A stretch of 64,000 nucleotides of DNA from PGYR01 sp048267165 (GCA_048267165.1 JBLWYD010000010.1:33482-97481), one strand, 5' to 3'; counted from the first letter of the stretch, positions 9,484 to 19,933 are shown. The notes: generated by a model from the sequence alone, not told the origin. Program-made: numbers and translations.

Positions 9484-9750
9484 ATGAATCAAAAAACTAG
9501 TATCATAAAAAAGATTCTATCGGGAATCGCGATATTCATATTCATAAAACTGGCTATTGCACTATTCACAATAGGTAATCAAGGGTTTGGTGACATAGAT
9601 TTTATTTATAATATCGCATTTGGGGCTATAGTTATTATATTTATACTCTATAGTGTAATCCAGACAACGAAAGCAAATAGTCCTATAATGACTAAAAAGA
9701 AAGGGGCTTCTCCCCCACGGCCAGACAATAAGCCACTACATCCGAAGTAG
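9484..9750 (+). CDS. Small membrane protein, unknown function
   Basis: 88 residues with two hydrophobic segments (about 12-30 and 40-60) and a basic, proline-rich tail (KKKGASPPRPDNKPLHPK). I do not recognise a family. It starts 25 nt after the third lipoprotein and ends before a bidirectional terminator, so it is probably the last gene of that operon. Two TM segments with a short loop and a cytoplasmic basic tail are all that can be stated. Confidence 0.6.
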   Translation: MNQKTSIIKKILSGIAIFIFIKLAIALFTIGNQGFGDIDFIYNIAFGAIVIIFILYSVIQTTKANSPIMTKKKGASPPRPDNKPLHPK

Positions 9751-9760
9751 AATCAAACAT

Positions 9761-9796
9761 AAAAAAACCGAATCAGTTTCAACTAATTCGGCTTTT
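9761..9796. terminator. Bidirectional terminator between the lipoprotein operon and rpoC
   Basis: A CCGAATCAG / CTAATTCGG hairpin (9768-9791) is flanked by an A-run on the left and TTTT on the right. It can stop both the plus-strand lipoprotein operon and the minus-strand rpoBC transcript. Confidence 0.8.
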
Positions 9797-9821
9797 GTAA
9801 TTTAATCTTAAGTCAGAAGTA

Positions 9822-12800
9822 TTAAGCTTCTATCTTCTCTTCTGTTACTTCCTCAACTGGCTTCGGATTGTGTCCGAATATATTACCAATAGTACTTGCT
9901 ATATGCATATCTTGGTATTTACGTAAACCAGTACCAGCCGGTATTAGTTGACCCAAGATAATGTTTTCTTTCAAGCCATTAAGGAAATCGACCTTAGCCG
10001 AAATAGAAGCGTCTGATAGAACTGCAGTAGTCTGTTGGAAAGAAGCAGCTGACAGCCAGCTTTCAGTTTTCAGAGATGCCTGAGTGATACCCAATAGTAT
10101 TGGATCACCGATAGACGGCTCTGCTGCTCTGAATTCTGGAGGTGTTTTGCCTTTTTTCTTCAAGTCTTTAACTACAGCTTTTACTTTTCTTCTCGGATAT
10201 AGATAATTTTCGTTGTAGTTCGAATCACCTTTGTCAGTTACGACTACTAGCGATTTAACAGCTTCGTTATCATCTATAAATCTAATCTTATCAAAGTTCT
10301 CGTTTTCTAGCATGTGTGTATCACCCGAATCAATGATTTTCACTTTCTGAAGCATTTGACGAACAATTACTTCTATGTGCTTATCATTCAGCTTAACACC
10401 TTGCATACGGTAAACTTCTTGTATTTCATTTACTAAGTATTCTTGAACTGCGTTTGGTCCTTTGATCTTCAAGATATCGTGAGGGTTGATTGAACCTTCA
10501 GATATTCTATCACCAGCACGGATAAAGTCTTTCTCTTGAACCAATATATGACGTCCTACAGGTACTAAGTATTCTGATTCAGTCCTTTCATCGAGTGAAG
10601 TAATTTTTACAACACGTTGATTACGCTTAGGTTTCTCGAATGAAACGATACCATCGATTTCAGTAACAATAGCCGGATTATGCGGAGAACGTGCCTCGAA
10701 CAATTCAGTTACCCTAGGCAAACCACCCGTGATATCTCTTGTACGACCCATGTCTCTTGCAATCTTAACTAATTGTGTACCTGACCCGATATCCTCATTA
10801 TTCTCTACTCTTAGTTGAGAACGAGAAGGTATGTTGTATGTACGTATAACTTCGCCTGCTTCATCAAGTATTTCGATAGTAGGAGATTTAGTTCTATCTC
10901 TAGAATCAATAACTACTTTCGTAATGTGACCAGTTTGCTCATCATTCACTTCACGGTAAGTAACATTCGGTACTAAATCTTTATAATTTACTTTACCTGC
11001 TACTTCCGATACGATAGAAGAGTTATATGGATCCCATTCGTAGATTAGTTGTCCCTTAGTTACTTTATCGCCATCTTGAACTTCGATAGTTGCACCATAA
11101 GTAGCATCATAAGATGTTAATTTACGGTTAGACTCTGGGTCAATAATATTGATAACACCACTACGTGAAACAACAATCATAATTTCGCCAGATTCACTGT
11201 GCGAAGTTACAGTTCTCATATTCTCGAACTGAATAATACCGTCAAATTTGGCATTAACAGTTGATTGAGAAGCTACCAAAGAAGCAGATCCACCTGTGTG
11301 GAACGTTCTTAGAGTAAGCTGTGTACCGGGTTCACCGATTGATTGTGAAGCTATAGTACCAACTGCTTCCCCTACGTCCACAAGACGTGAAGTTGACATA
11401 TTACGTCCATAACACTTAGCACAAACACCACGACGGTTTTCGCATGTAAGTACAGAACGAATATTAACTTTCTCAACTGAAGAACCTTCTATTCTCTGAG
11501 CTTTATCTTCATCGATAATTTCACCAGCGTTAACTAGTAACTCATCAGTAATATGATCATGAACATCTATTAGAGCAACACGACCAAGTATTCTTTCATA
11601 AAGCGGCTCTTTAACTTCTTCACCATCTTTAAGTGCTTCCATCTCAACACCCCTGATAGTACCACAGTCACGATCAGTTATGATCATATCTTGTGCTACA
11701 TCATGCAATCTACGAGTCAAATAACCCGCATCTGCAGTTTTCAATGCTGTATCGGCAAGACCTTTACGAGCACCGTGAGTAGAGATAAAGTACTCAAGGA
11801 TAGATAAACCTTCCTTAAAGTTAGAGATAATTGGGTTTTCGATTAGCTCACCCGTTGAACCAGAAACTGATTTCTTAGGTTTCGCCATCAGACCACGCAT
11901 ACCAGCTAACTGACGGATTTGCTCTTTTGACCCTCTCGCTTGAGAGTCAAGCATCATCCAGAATGAGTTAAATCCTTGCTTGTCTTTTGCTATTTCAGAA
12001 TAAAGTTTATCGGCAACTTTGTTAGTCGCATTTGACCATGTATCGATAATTTTATTATATCTTTCACCACCACTGATTACACCGTTGATATAAGCAGACT
12101 CAATACCTTCTACTTTCTTATCAGCAGCGTCAATGATTTTAGTTTTCAATTCAGGAATCTTTACGTCATGGATACTAACAGAAAGACCACCACGAGTTGC
12201 ATAGAAGAAACCAAGTTCTTTTAGCTTGTCTAAGAATTTTACTGTTACATCCAGACCAGCAGCTCTAAAGCAAGAACCAATGATTTGTCTTAAACGTTTC
12301 TTAGTCAATAACTCATTAATGTAGCCCAGTTCAACAGGTACTATGTCGTTAAACATAGCTCTACCAACTGTAGTTTCTATTATTTTCCCATTCCAACGAA
12401 GCTTAATTTTAGCGTGCAAATGAACAATCTTATTGTCATAAGCTAATTTAACTTCTTCAGTATTACCGAACATTTTGCCTTCGCCGTGAGCGTCTGGCTT
12501 ATGTTTAGTTAGGTAATACACACCCAATACCATATCTTGCGATGGAACAGCGATAGGATCACCATTCTGCGTATGCATAATATTATGAGGTGCAAGAATA
12601 AGTAAGAATGCTTCTAGTTGAGCTTCGTAACTAATTGGAAGATGGACTGCCATCTGATCACCGTCAAAATCGGCGTTGAATGCAGTACATACTAATGGGT
12701 GAAGCTGAATCGCTTTACCTTCGACCAATCTAGGTTGGAACGCTTGGATACCCAAACGGTGAAGCGTTGGTGCACGGTTAAGCATAACAGGGTGACCCTG

Positions 12801-14072
12801 AATTACTTTTTCCAATATATCCCAAACTTCATCTGTCTTTCTTTCTACTAATTTTTTAGCTGACTTAACTGTTTTCACATATCCACGCTCTATCAACTTA
12901 CGTATGATAAATGGTTTGAATAGCTCAACAGCCATATCTTTAGGAAGACCACATTCGTGTAGTTTCAACTCAGGACCAACAACGATAACCGAACGACCAG
13001 AATAGTCAACACGTTTACCAAGTAAGTTCTGACGGAATCTACCAGATTTTCCTTTCAATGTATCTGCTAATGATTTCAATGCTCTTTGTGAATCACTACG
13101 AACAGCTCTTCTCGAATTATCGAATAGTGCATCGACTGATTCTTGAAGCATACGTTTCTCATTTCTAAGAATAACTTCAGGAGCTTTGATATCGATTAGT
13201 CTTTTTAGTCTATTATTTCTGATTATAACCCTTCTGTAAAGGTCATTCAAATCAGAAGTCGCAAATCTACCACCTTCCAAAGGCACTAATGGTCTTAGGT
13301 CTGGTGGAATAACTGGAATAATATCTAAAACCATCCAATCAGGATCATTTGGCATTTCTTTTTCAGCATTCGGACCGAATGAATCTAAGATAGTCAAACG
13401 TTTTAGAATATCTTTCTTTCTAGTTTGCGAAGTTTCAGTTTTTAATCTTTCTTTCAATCTATGGTAATCTTCTATAGGTTTAACCCTTTTTAGAAGTTCT
13501 TTGATTGCTTCTCCACCGATTAGAGCAACGAACTTAGCTTCGTCTTCATCATCTAATTCAAAGTGTTCTGGTGGCAATGAATCTATTACTTCTAGATACT
13601 GCTCTTCTGTCAACAAATCTTTGATTTGAAGACCAGTTGTACCTGGCTGAACAACTACATAAGATTCGTAGTAAGCAATACGCTCTACATCTTTAGTAGT
13701 CATACCCAATATACCTGCTATCTTACTAGGCAGCGTACGAAGGAACCATACGTGAACAACAGGAACTGCAAGCATGATGTGGCCCATACGTTCACGACGT
13801 ACAGATTTTTGGGTAACTTCTACCCCACATCTATCACATACAATACCTTTGTATCTTATTCTTTTATACTTACCACACGCACATTCCCAATCTTTGATCG
13901 GGCCGAATATCTTCTCACAGAAAAGTCCATCCTTTTCTGGTCTGAAAGATCTATAGTTGATAGTTTCCGGCTTAGTTACTTCACCTCTTGACCTATTTAG
14001 TATGTCATCTGGCGAAGCAATCTTGATGGAAATTTTATCATAACCTTTTTTCGGTAATGGTATTGATTGCAT
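9822..14072 (-). CDS. rpoC: RNA polymerase beta' subunit
   Basis: Largest catalytic subunit of RNA polymerase, 1416 residues. The catalytic Mg-binding motif NADFDGDQM is intact. The N-terminal zinc ribbon (CACGKYKR..CDRCGVEV) and the second zinc site (CENRRGVCAKCYGR with an upstream Cys in DCGTIRG) are both present. The trigger-loop and bridge region (ASQSIGEPGTQLTLRTFHTGG) is standard. It starts 29 nt after rpoB, as in the usual rpoBC operon, and ends at a bidirectional terminator. The length is close to that of other bacterial beta' subunits, with no sign of a large lineage-specific insertion. Confidence 0.99.
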   Translation of the reverse strand: MQSIPLPKKGYDKISIKIASPDDILNRSRGEVTKPETINYRSFRPEKDGLFCEKIFGPIKDWECACGKYKRIRYKGIVCDRCGVEVTQKSVRRERMGHIMLAVPVVHVWFLRTLPSKIAGILGMTTKDVERIAYYESYVVVQPGTTGLQIKDLLTEEQYLEVIDSLPPEHFELDDEDEAKFVALIGGEAIKELLKRVKPIEDYHRLKERLKTETSQTRKKDILKRLTILDSFGPNAEKEMPNDPDWMVLDIIPVIPPDLRPLVPLEGGRFATSDLNDLYRRVIIRNNRLKRLIDIKAPEVILRNEKRMLQESVDALFDNSRRAVRSDSQRALKSLADTLKGKSGRFRQNLLGKRVDYSGRSVIVVGPELKLHECGLPKDMAVELFKPFIIRKLIERGYVKTVKSAKKLVERKTDEVWDILEKVIQGHPVMLNRAPTLHRLGIQAFQPRLVEGKAIQLHPLVCTAFNADFDGDQMAVHLPISYEAQLEAFLLILAPHNIMHTQNGDPIAVPSQDMVLGVYYLTKHKPDAHGEGKMFGNTEEVKLAYDNKIVHLHAKIKLRWNGKIIETTVGRAMFNDIVPVELGYINELLTKKRLRQIIGSCFRAAGLDVTVKFLDKLKELGFFYATRGGLSVSIHDVKIPELKTKIIDAADKKVEGIESAYINGVISGGERYNKIIDTWSNATNKVADKLYSEIAKDKQGFNSFWMMLDSQARGSKEQIRQLAGMRGLMAKPKKSVSGSTGELIENPIISNFKEGLSILEYFISTHGARKGLADTALKTADAGYLTRRLHDVAQDMIITDRDCGTIRGVEMEALKDGEEVKEPLYERILGRVALIDVHDHITDELLVNAGEIIDEDKAQRIEGSSVEKVNIRSVLTCENRRGVCAKCYGRNMSTSRLVDVGEAVGTIASQSIGEPGTQLTLRTFHTGGSASLVASQSTVNAKFDGIIQFENMRTVTSHSESGEIMIVVSRSGVINIIDPESNRKLTSYDATYGATIEVQDGDKVTKGQLIYEWDPYNSSIVSEVAGKVNYKDLVPNVTYREVNDEQTGHITKVVIDSRDRTKSPTIEILDEAGEVIRTYNIPSRSQLRVENNEDIGSGTQLVKIARDMGRTRDITGGLPRVTELFEARSPHNPAIVTEIDGIVSFEKPKRNQRVVKITSLDERTESEYLVPVGRHILVQEKDFIRAGDRISEGSINPHDILKIKGPNAVQEYLVNEIQEVYRMQGVKLNDKHIEVIVRQMLQKVKIIDSGDTHMLENENFDKIRFIDDNEAVKSLVVVTDKGDSNYNENYLYPRRKVKAVVKDLKKKGKTPPEFRAAEPSIGDPILLGITQASLKTESWLSAASFQQTTAVLSDASISAKVDFLNGLKENIILGQLIPAGTGLRKYQDMHIASTIGNIFGHNPKPVEEVTEEKIEA

Positions 14073-14101
14073 AGGAGTACTCCTATTTATATTTTTTTAG
14101 T

Positions 14102-17100
14102 TTATTCAATTTCTATATCTAAACAAAGACCTTGTAGTTCCCTTACTAATACGTTGAATGATTCAGGTATATTAGGGTTAGGTAAGTTATCACCTTTTAC
14201 AATCGCTTCGTACATTTTTGCTCTACCTTGTACATCATCAGACTTGAGAGTTAGCATCTCTTGTAGAGTATGAGCAGCTCCATAAGCTTCTAGTGCCCAT
14301 ACTTCCATCTCTCCTAATCTCTGACCACCAAATTGTGCTTTACCACCAAGAGGCTGTTGAGTTATTAGTGAGTATGGACCGATTGAACGTGCGTGAAGCT
14401 TATCTTCAACCAAGTGAGATAGTTTAAGCATATAAATATACCCAACTGTTACTTCTTGATCAAATGCTTCTCCAGTTCTACCATCTATAAGTTTTGTTTT
14501 ACCGTTTCTTGGTAAACCAGCTTCCTCAAGGAAGTCTCCAACTTCTTCCCAAGTTCCACCATCAAAGATAGGAGTAGCAAAGTGTACACCCATATTTTTA
14601 CCGGCCCAACCTAGTGCAGTCTCATATAATTGACCCAAGTTCATACGCGAAGGTACACCTAGTGGGTTAAGAACTATATCGACAGGAGTTCCGTCTGGCA
14701 AGAATGGCATATCTTCAAGCTTTACAACCTTAGATACAATACCCTTGTTACCGTGACGACCCGCCATCTTATCACCAACTTGTAGTTTACGCTTTTTAGC
14801 AACATAAACTTTAGCCATTTGTAAGATACCCGGTTGTAATTCATCACCAGCAGCTAACTTGTTTTTCTCAGTTTTGAAGTCTGTTTTGACATCATTTCTG
14901 TATTTCAAGTAGTTAACGTATAAATCTTTAAGTAAAGAAGAAGTTTTTTCATCTTCTACTATACCCGCGTCAACATCTAGCAATTCTGGTTTTAGCAATC
15001 CTTCTTCAAATTTATCAAGCAAATCAGCAGTTGTTACATTTGATCCACCACGATATACGTTTACGTTATTGTTCAGCTTCATACCCAAGATTTTCTTATC
15101 TAGTAGTATTGTGCCTAATCTGCCGATGAACTCTTCGTCCACTTGCTTAACAACTTTACGTTCTCTTCTAGCGATTGCTTCTTTACGTTTTCTTTCTCTT
15201 GTTCTGATTTCTTTGTCAGTAGTCAATACTCTTCTAGAGAATAGTTTCGTATTGATAACCACACCTTTTAGTCCAGGGCTACCTTTCAGAGAAACATCTT
15301 TTACATCACCAGCTTTATCACCAAAGATTGCTCTTAGTAATTTCTCTTCCGGAGTTGGATCTGTTTCACCTTTAGGAGTAATCTTACCAATAAGGATATC
15401 ACCCTCACCGACTTTTGCTCCTGAACGGACTATACCGTGTTCATCAAGGTCTTTAGTTGATTCTTCACTTACGTTAGGAATCTCACGTGTAAATTCTTCT
15501 TCACCACGTTTAGTATCTCTTACCTGAAGTGTAAATTCTTCTATATGAATAGAAGTAAATACGTCTTCGGCTACAAATCTCTCAGATACGATAATCGCAT
15601 CCTCAAAGTTGTACCCTCTCCAAGGCATGAATGCTACTAAAACGTTTTGTCCTAATCCAAGTTCGGCTTGTTCAGTCGAAGCACCATCACATAATGGCTG
15701 ACCTTCTACTACTCTCTGACCAGCTAATACTAGTGGCTTTTGGTTAATACAAGTATCTTGGTTAGTTCTGAAGAACTTTAATAATTTGTAAGTTTTTACT
15801 TCTTCGAATTCGAAACCGGTAATTCTATCATCTTCTGTTCTCTTATCTTCGTAGCGAACACGAATTTCCTTCGCACTCACATACTCAACAATCCCGTCAG
15901 ATTCAGCCAATATCATTGTCTTAGAATCTTTAGCCGCTTTAGCTTCCATACCAGTACCTACGATAGGTGCATGTGGATCTAATAGAGGCACTGCTTGACG
16001 TTGCATATTCGCACCCATCAGGGCACGGTTGGCATCATCATGCTCAAGGAATGGAATCATAGAAGATGCAAGTGATGTAATCTGATCTGTAGATACGTCA
16101 ATATAATCTACTTCTTCAGCAGAAACAAGTACGAAATCACCAGATTGACGAGCTTTTACTCTATCACCGATTAATCTACCATTTTCATCTGTAAGTGTAG
16201 AACAAGTACATATTACTTTACCATCTTCTTTCTCAGCAGTCAAATACTCTATGTCTTCCGTTACTATACCGTTAATTACTTTACGGTAAGGAGTTTGGAT
16301 GAAACCTAAAGTATTAATCTCTGCATGGATTGCAAGAGAAGAGATTAGACCGATATTCGGACCCTCAGGAGTTTCAATAGGACATAGACGACCATAATGT
16401 GTATAGTGAACGTCACGTACCTCGAAACCAGCTCTTTCTCTTGTTAGACCACCTGGGCCTAATGCTGATGTTCTTCTTTTGTGAGTTATCTCTGCAAGTG
16501 GATTCGTTTGATCCATAAACTGAGATAGTTGGTTAGTACCAAAGAATTGATTCACAACTGAACTAATAGTTCTAGCGTTAACTAACTCAGATGGAGTTAG
16601 GTTCTCACCATCGTGGATACTTAATCTTTCTTTTATAGTACGAGCCATACGAGCAAGACCAACGTTGAATTGTGATCCAAGTTGCTCACCTACAGTTCTA
16701 ACACGACGATTACCTAAGTGATCAATATCGTCACCAGTGTGTTTAGCTGTGTGTAGCTCTATAAGTTGTTTGATAATTTCAACGATATCAGTGTTAGTTA
16801 AAGTAGTAGTAGATTCATCAATATCAAGACCCAAACGGTCGTTTAATCTATATCTACCTACTATACCTAAATCATATCTCTTATCGCTGAAAAATAATCT
16901 TTCTAATAATAATTCTGCTGTTTCTACATCTGGCGGCTCACTTGATCTTAACGTTCTATATATTGACTCCAAAGCGTCATCTCTGTTACGAGAAGTATCT
17001 TTGGTAATAGTACGAGCGATAAGTGGCTCATCAGTTGGGTCTATAAAGCCGTAAAGCTTTATGTCTTCAGCATCTGATTCTTTTAATTTCTTGAATAGTT

Positions 17101-17965
17101 CTTCGTCCAATACCATATCACGAGTAGCTATGATTTCACCAGTAGCCATATCGATAACATCAGATGCTATTTTACGACCGATGTGATCATCGCCAACTTC
17201 TTCTAACTTATAATCATTAGCTAGACCAAATAGTGATAGGATATCTTCATCTGAAGAATATCCGATAGCACGAAGCAAAGTTGTAACTGGGAACTTTTTC
17301 TTTCTATCGATATACGCATACATTATTTCGTGTATATCAGTAGTAAACTCGACCCATGACCCTCTGAAAGGTATGATACGAGCTGAATAGATACGTGTTC
17401 CGTTAGGGTGAACTGCATCATCAAAGAACACACCAGGTGAACGGTGGATTTGTGATACGATTACTCTTTCAGCACCGTTGATGATAAAAGTACCCTTTGG
17501 AGTCATAGAAGGAATGTTACCAAGATATACTTCTTGTTCAACAGCTTCTATATAGTCCTCAGATTCTTTATCAGCTTTACTTGATAATCTAAGTTTAGCT
17601 TTTAACGGTTTAGAGTAAGTAAGTTCTCTTTCTCTACATTCTTCTTCTGAATATTTTGGTTTTTCAATAGTATATTCGATGAATTCTAACTGAAATATTT
17701 CTGAATTATCCAAGATAGGGAAATTCTGATGGAAAGACTGTTGAAGTCCTTTCATCTCTCTTTTGTGAGGAGGAACATTCTCTTGTAAGAAGTCATCATA
17801 AGCTTCTACTTGGATGTTCAACAAATCCGGATAGTTAGATTTAGAAATATTAGATTTTGCAAAGGTAACTCTATCTCTTAGTCTATGAATACCCCTAGAA
17901 GTAGTTAACTTTGGGTATTTTTGAACCAACGTAGAATTAATAGTTTCCTTAGTAATGGCACTCAT
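14102..17965 (-). CDS. rpoB: RNA polymerase beta subunit
   Basis: Second catalytic subunit of RNA polymerase, 1287 residues. The rifampicin-binding region reads SQFMDQTNP and ITHKRRTSALGPGGLTRER. The residues equivalent to E. coli D516, H526 and S531 are wild type, so no resistance change is visible in this cluster. Conserved C-terminal segments include KMAGRHGNKGIVS and GGQRLGEMEVWALEAYGA. A 200-nt gap with an attenuator-like hairpin separates it from rplL. Confidence 0.99.
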   Translation of the reverse strand: MSAITKETINSTLVQKYPKLTTSRGIHRLRDRVTFAKSNISKSNYPDLLNIQVEAYDDFLQENVPPHKREMKGLQQSFHQNFPILDNSEIFQLEFIEYTIEKPKYSEEECRERELTYSKPLKAKLRLSSKADKESEDYIEAVEQEVYLGNIPSMTPKGTFIINGAERVIVSQIHRSPGVFFDDAVHPNGTRIYSARIIPFRGSWVEFTTDIHEIMYAYIDRKKKFPVTTLLRAIGYSSDEDILSLFGLANDYKLEEVGDDHIGRKIASDVIDMATGEIIATRDMVLDEELFKKLKESDAEDIKLYGFIDPTDEPLIARTITKDTSRNRDDALESIYRTLRSSEPPDVETAELLLERLFFSDKRYDLGIVGRYRLNDRLGLDIDESTTTLTNTDIVEIIKQLIELHTAKHTGDDIDHLGNRRVRTVGEQLGSQFNVGLARMARTIKERLSIHDGENLTPSELVNARTISSVVNQFFGTNQLSQFMDQTNPLAEITHKRRTSALGPGGLTRERAGFEVRDVHYTHYGRLCPIETPEGPNIGLISSLAIHAEINTLGFIQTPYRKVINGIVTEDIEYLTAEKEDGKVICTCSTLTDENGRLIGDRVKARQSGDFVLVSAEEVDYIDVSTDQITSLASSMIPFLEHDDANRALMGANMQRQAVPLLDPHAPIVGTGMEAKAAKDSKTMILAESDGIVEYVSAKEIRVRYEDKRTEDDRITGFEFEEVKTYKLLKFFRTNQDTCINQKPLVLAGQRVVEGQPLCDGASTEQAELGLGQNVLVAFMPWRGYNFEDAIIVSERFVAEDVFTSIHIEEFTLQVRDTKRGEEEFTREIPNVSEESTKDLDEHGIVRSGAKVGEGDILIGKITPKGETDPTPEEKLLRAIFGDKAGDVKDVSLKGSPGLKGVVINTKLFSRRVLTTDKEIRTRERKRKEAIARRERKVVKQVDEEFIGRLGTILLDKKILGMKLNNNVNVYRGGSNVTTADLLDKFEEGLLKPELLDVDAGIVEDEKTSSLLKDLYVNYLKYRNDVKTDFKTEKNKLAAGDELQPGILQMAKVYVAKKRKLQVGDKMAGRHGNKGIVSKVVKLEDMPFLPDGTPVDIVLNPLGVPSRMNLGQLYETALGWAGKNMGVHFATPIFDGGTWEEVGDFLEEAGLPRNGKTKLIDGRTGEAFDQEVTVGYIYMLKLSHLVEDKLHARSIGPYSLITQQPLGGKAQFGGQRLGEMEVWALEAYGAAHTLQEMLTLKSDDVQGRAKMYEAIVKGDNLPNPNIPESFNVLVRELQGLCLDIEIE

Positions 17966-18108
17966 ATTTGAAGTACTCCGATTTCTTCGTGTTCTTTATA
18001 CAGGAAAAGGATTTTTTGACGAAGCACCTAACTTAAGGTATTTGGTCAAAAAACCCTGAATCTATATCAGAATATGTTTTTTATTAGATAAATTTATCAA
18101 TACTTTTT

Positions 18109-18152
18109 AAAAAATATATCGACTAAGCGATAAAGTTATATCGCCTAGCCGA
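18109..18152 (-). promoter_or_regulatory. Attenuator-like hairpin between rplL and rpoB
   Basis: An inverted repeat pairs 18119-18132 with 18139-18152 (14 bp, two mismatches, 6-nt loop). On the minus strand it is followed by TATATTTTTT. It lies 13 nt past the rplL stop, so it could terminate part of the ribosomal-protein transcript and set the lower rpoBC level, as the rplL-rpoB attenuator does in E. coli. Structure is seen; function is inferred by position. Confidence 0.6.
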
Positions 18153-18165
18153 TTAATTCATAGAA

Positions 18166-18540
18166 TTATTTTAACGTAACTTTAGCACCAGCTTCTTCAA
18201 GCTTAGCTTTTAGTTCGTCAGCTTCTGCTTTGTTCGCACCGTCTTTTACGATACAAGGAGCAGATTCAACTTTTTCTTTAGCTTCTTTCAAGCCAAGACC
18301 AGTGATTTCTCTAACTGCTTTGATAACATTAAGCTTGCTAGCTCCGATGTCAGTCAATTCTACGTCAAAGCTATCTTTAGCTTCTTCAGCAGCACCAGCG
18401 TCTCCGCCAGCAGCAGCCATCATCATAGGTGCAGCAGCGCTAACACCGAATTTTTCTTCTAAAGCTTCTTTCAAAGCTGCAGCTTCAACTAATGTTAAAG
18501 CACCAATTTGTTCAACTAGCTTTTCAACTATTTCAGACAT
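18166..18540 (-). CDS. rplL: 50S ribosomal protein L7/L12
   Basis: 124-residue acidic stalk protein that recruits translational GTPases. It shows an N-terminal dimerisation helix, an Ala/Gly-rich hinge (about residues 38-52) and a C-terminal factor-binding domain with GLGLKEAKEKVES. It follows rplJ by 43 nt. Both EF-G types in this window would be expected to use this stalk. Confidence 0.98.
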   Translation of the reverse strand: MSEIVEKLVEQIGALTLVEAAALKEALEEKFGVSAAAPMMMAAAGGDAGAAEEAKDSFDVELTDIGASKLNVIKAVREITGLGLKEAKEKVESAPCIVKDGANKAEADELKAKLEEAGAKVTLK

Positions 18541-18583
18541 ATAAAACTCCTAATAAAAAAATATTGTTTACTATTTAATAAAA

Positions 18584-19114
18584 TTAAGCGACATCGCTTT
18601 TTGATTTAATTGCTACGTGTATCACGTTAGCTAGATCGCGCATTACTGCACTAATTGCACCATGAATACCAGAAGCTGGAGCGTTGATTGAACCAACGAT
18701 TGCAGCCATGATATCTTCTTTCGTAGGCAATGAAGCCAATGTTTTAAGCTGAGTACTATCAAAGTACTTACCATCTATGATGGCTGCTTTTAACTTTGGT
18801 CTTTCTTTGTCATCGAAAGCTTTCTTGATGATTTTAGCAGGAGTAACTGGATCTTCATAACCGAATACCATTCCAGAATAACCTTTGAAATCCGTCTCAG
18901 GGAAAGCAAAATTTTCATTGCCTTCTATTGCACGACGGAACGCTGTGTTCTTAGCTACTTTGTAATCAAAACCGCCTGCACGAAGTTCTGTTCGGAACTT
19001 ATTCGCCTCAGCTACAGTCATAGATTCAAAGTCAATTAGATAAGCAGCACTAGCTTTCTCAAGATATCCTTTTATCTCTTCGACTATTTGTTTTTTCTTC
19101 TCTAATGTAATCAT
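18584..19114 (-). CDS. rplJ: 50S ribosomal protein L10
   Basis: 176 residues. It anchors the L7/L12 dimers to 23S rRNA at the stalk base. The N-terminal half has the family pattern (YLIDFESMTVAEANKFRTEL, KVAKNTAFRRAI) and the C-terminal helix binds L12. It lies in the order rplK-rplA-rplJ-rplL. A short hairpin lies in the leader between rplA and this gene. L10 represses its own translation in E. coli; the same is possible here. Confidence 0.97.
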   Translation of the reverse strand: MITLEKKKQIVEEIKGYLEKASAAYLIDFESMTVAEANKFRTELRAGGFDYKVAKNTAFRRAIEGNENFAFPETDFKGYSGMVFGYEDPVTPAKIIKKAFDDKERPKLKAAIIDGKYFDSTQLKTLASLPTKEDIMAAIVGSINAPASGIHGAISAVMRDLANVIHVAIKSKSDVA

Positions 19115-19147
19115 TGTGTTAGTTACCTTTTGTTATCCAATTACGGA

Positions 19148-19169
19148 TTAAATGTAGAAGCATTTAATT
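19148..19169 (-). promoter_or_regulatory. Hairpin in the rplJ leader
   Basis: ATTAAATG / CATTTAAT with a 6-nt loop sits in the 90-nt gap between rplA and rplJ. This is where an L10-L12 binding leader would be expected. It is small and AT-rich, so a role is only a guess. Confidence 0.3.
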
Positions 19170-19204
19170 AGAGTGCGTAAATTTTTTGTTTATTTCTATT
19201 GTTA

Positions 19205-19903
19205 TTAGCTTATTTTGAAACTACTTTCATCTATATTCATACTAGGGCCCATTGTAGAGCTAACGTAAACATTTTTAACATATTTACCCTTAGCTGAAGA
19301 TGGACGGCTTTTCAATATAGTTTCATAGAATAAGCTTACGTTATCTTTCAAAGCTTCTGCAGAGAAAGTACATTTGCCAACAGCACCGGCTATATTACCA
19401 GATTTGTCAACACGATACTCAATCTTACCAGCTTTAAGTTCTTCAACGGCTTTCGCTACGTCAAATGTAACTGTTCCAACTTTCGGATTAGGCATTAGTC
19501 CACGGGGTCCTAAAACACGACCTAGTTTACCAACTTCACCCATCACGTCAGGAGTTGCTACGATTACATCTACGTCAGCCCAACCAGATTTGATTTTCTC
19601 AACGTATTCGTCAAGACCAGCGTAATCTGCACCAGCATCCAATGCTTCTTTATCTTTAGGAGATTTAGCAAATACTAATACTCTTACTGATTTACCAGTA
19701 CCGTGAGGTAATGATACAGTACCACGGATATTTTGGTCAGATTTACGAGGATCAACCCCTAAGTTCATAGAGATTTCGAACGACTCGTCGAATTTTGCAG
19801 ATGGGTTTGACTTTATAAATGCAATGGCTTCATCTACGGAATACTTTTTATTTTTGTCTATTTTAGTCGCAATTGCTGCGTACTTTTTACCATGTTTGTT
19901 CAT
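19205..19903 (-). CDS. rplA: 50S ribosomal protein L1
   Basis: Protein of the mobile L1 stalk, which assists tRNA release from the E site. The most likely start is the ATG at 19903 (MNKHGKKY), giving 232 residues. An in-frame TTG four codons upstream (19915) is possible but less likely, because GGAAA sits at good spacing before the ATG. The conserved L1 segments are present: PHGTGKSVRVLVFA, GRVLGPRGLMPNPKVGTV and the C-terminal SSTMGPSMNID. It is 30 nt downstream of rplK. L1 is a translational repressor of rplKA in other bacteria. Confidence 0.96.
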   Translation of the reverse strand: MNKHGKKYAAIATKIDKNKKYSVDEAIAFIKSNPSAKFDESFEISMNLGVDPRKSDQNIRGTVSLPHGTGKSVRVLVFAKSPKDKEALDAGADYAGLDEYVEKIKSGWADVDVIVATPDVMGEVGKLGRVLGPRGLMPNPKVGTVTFDVAKAVEELKAGKIEYRVDKSGNIAGAVGKCTFSAEALKDNVSLFYETILKSRPSSAKGKYVKNVYVSSTMGPSMNIDESSFKIS

Positions 19904-19933
19904 TTTGATTTCCAATAATTATGATGGATGAAA

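Noticed and set aside
18230..18544. Plus-strand open frame opposite rplL
   Set aside because: A mirror of the Ala/Lys-rich rplL coding sequence, with no support of its own.
19904..19915. TTG start of rplA four codons upstream
   Set aside because: The ATG at 19903 has a better-placed GGAAA and gives the normal L1 start; the TTG would make the leader too short.
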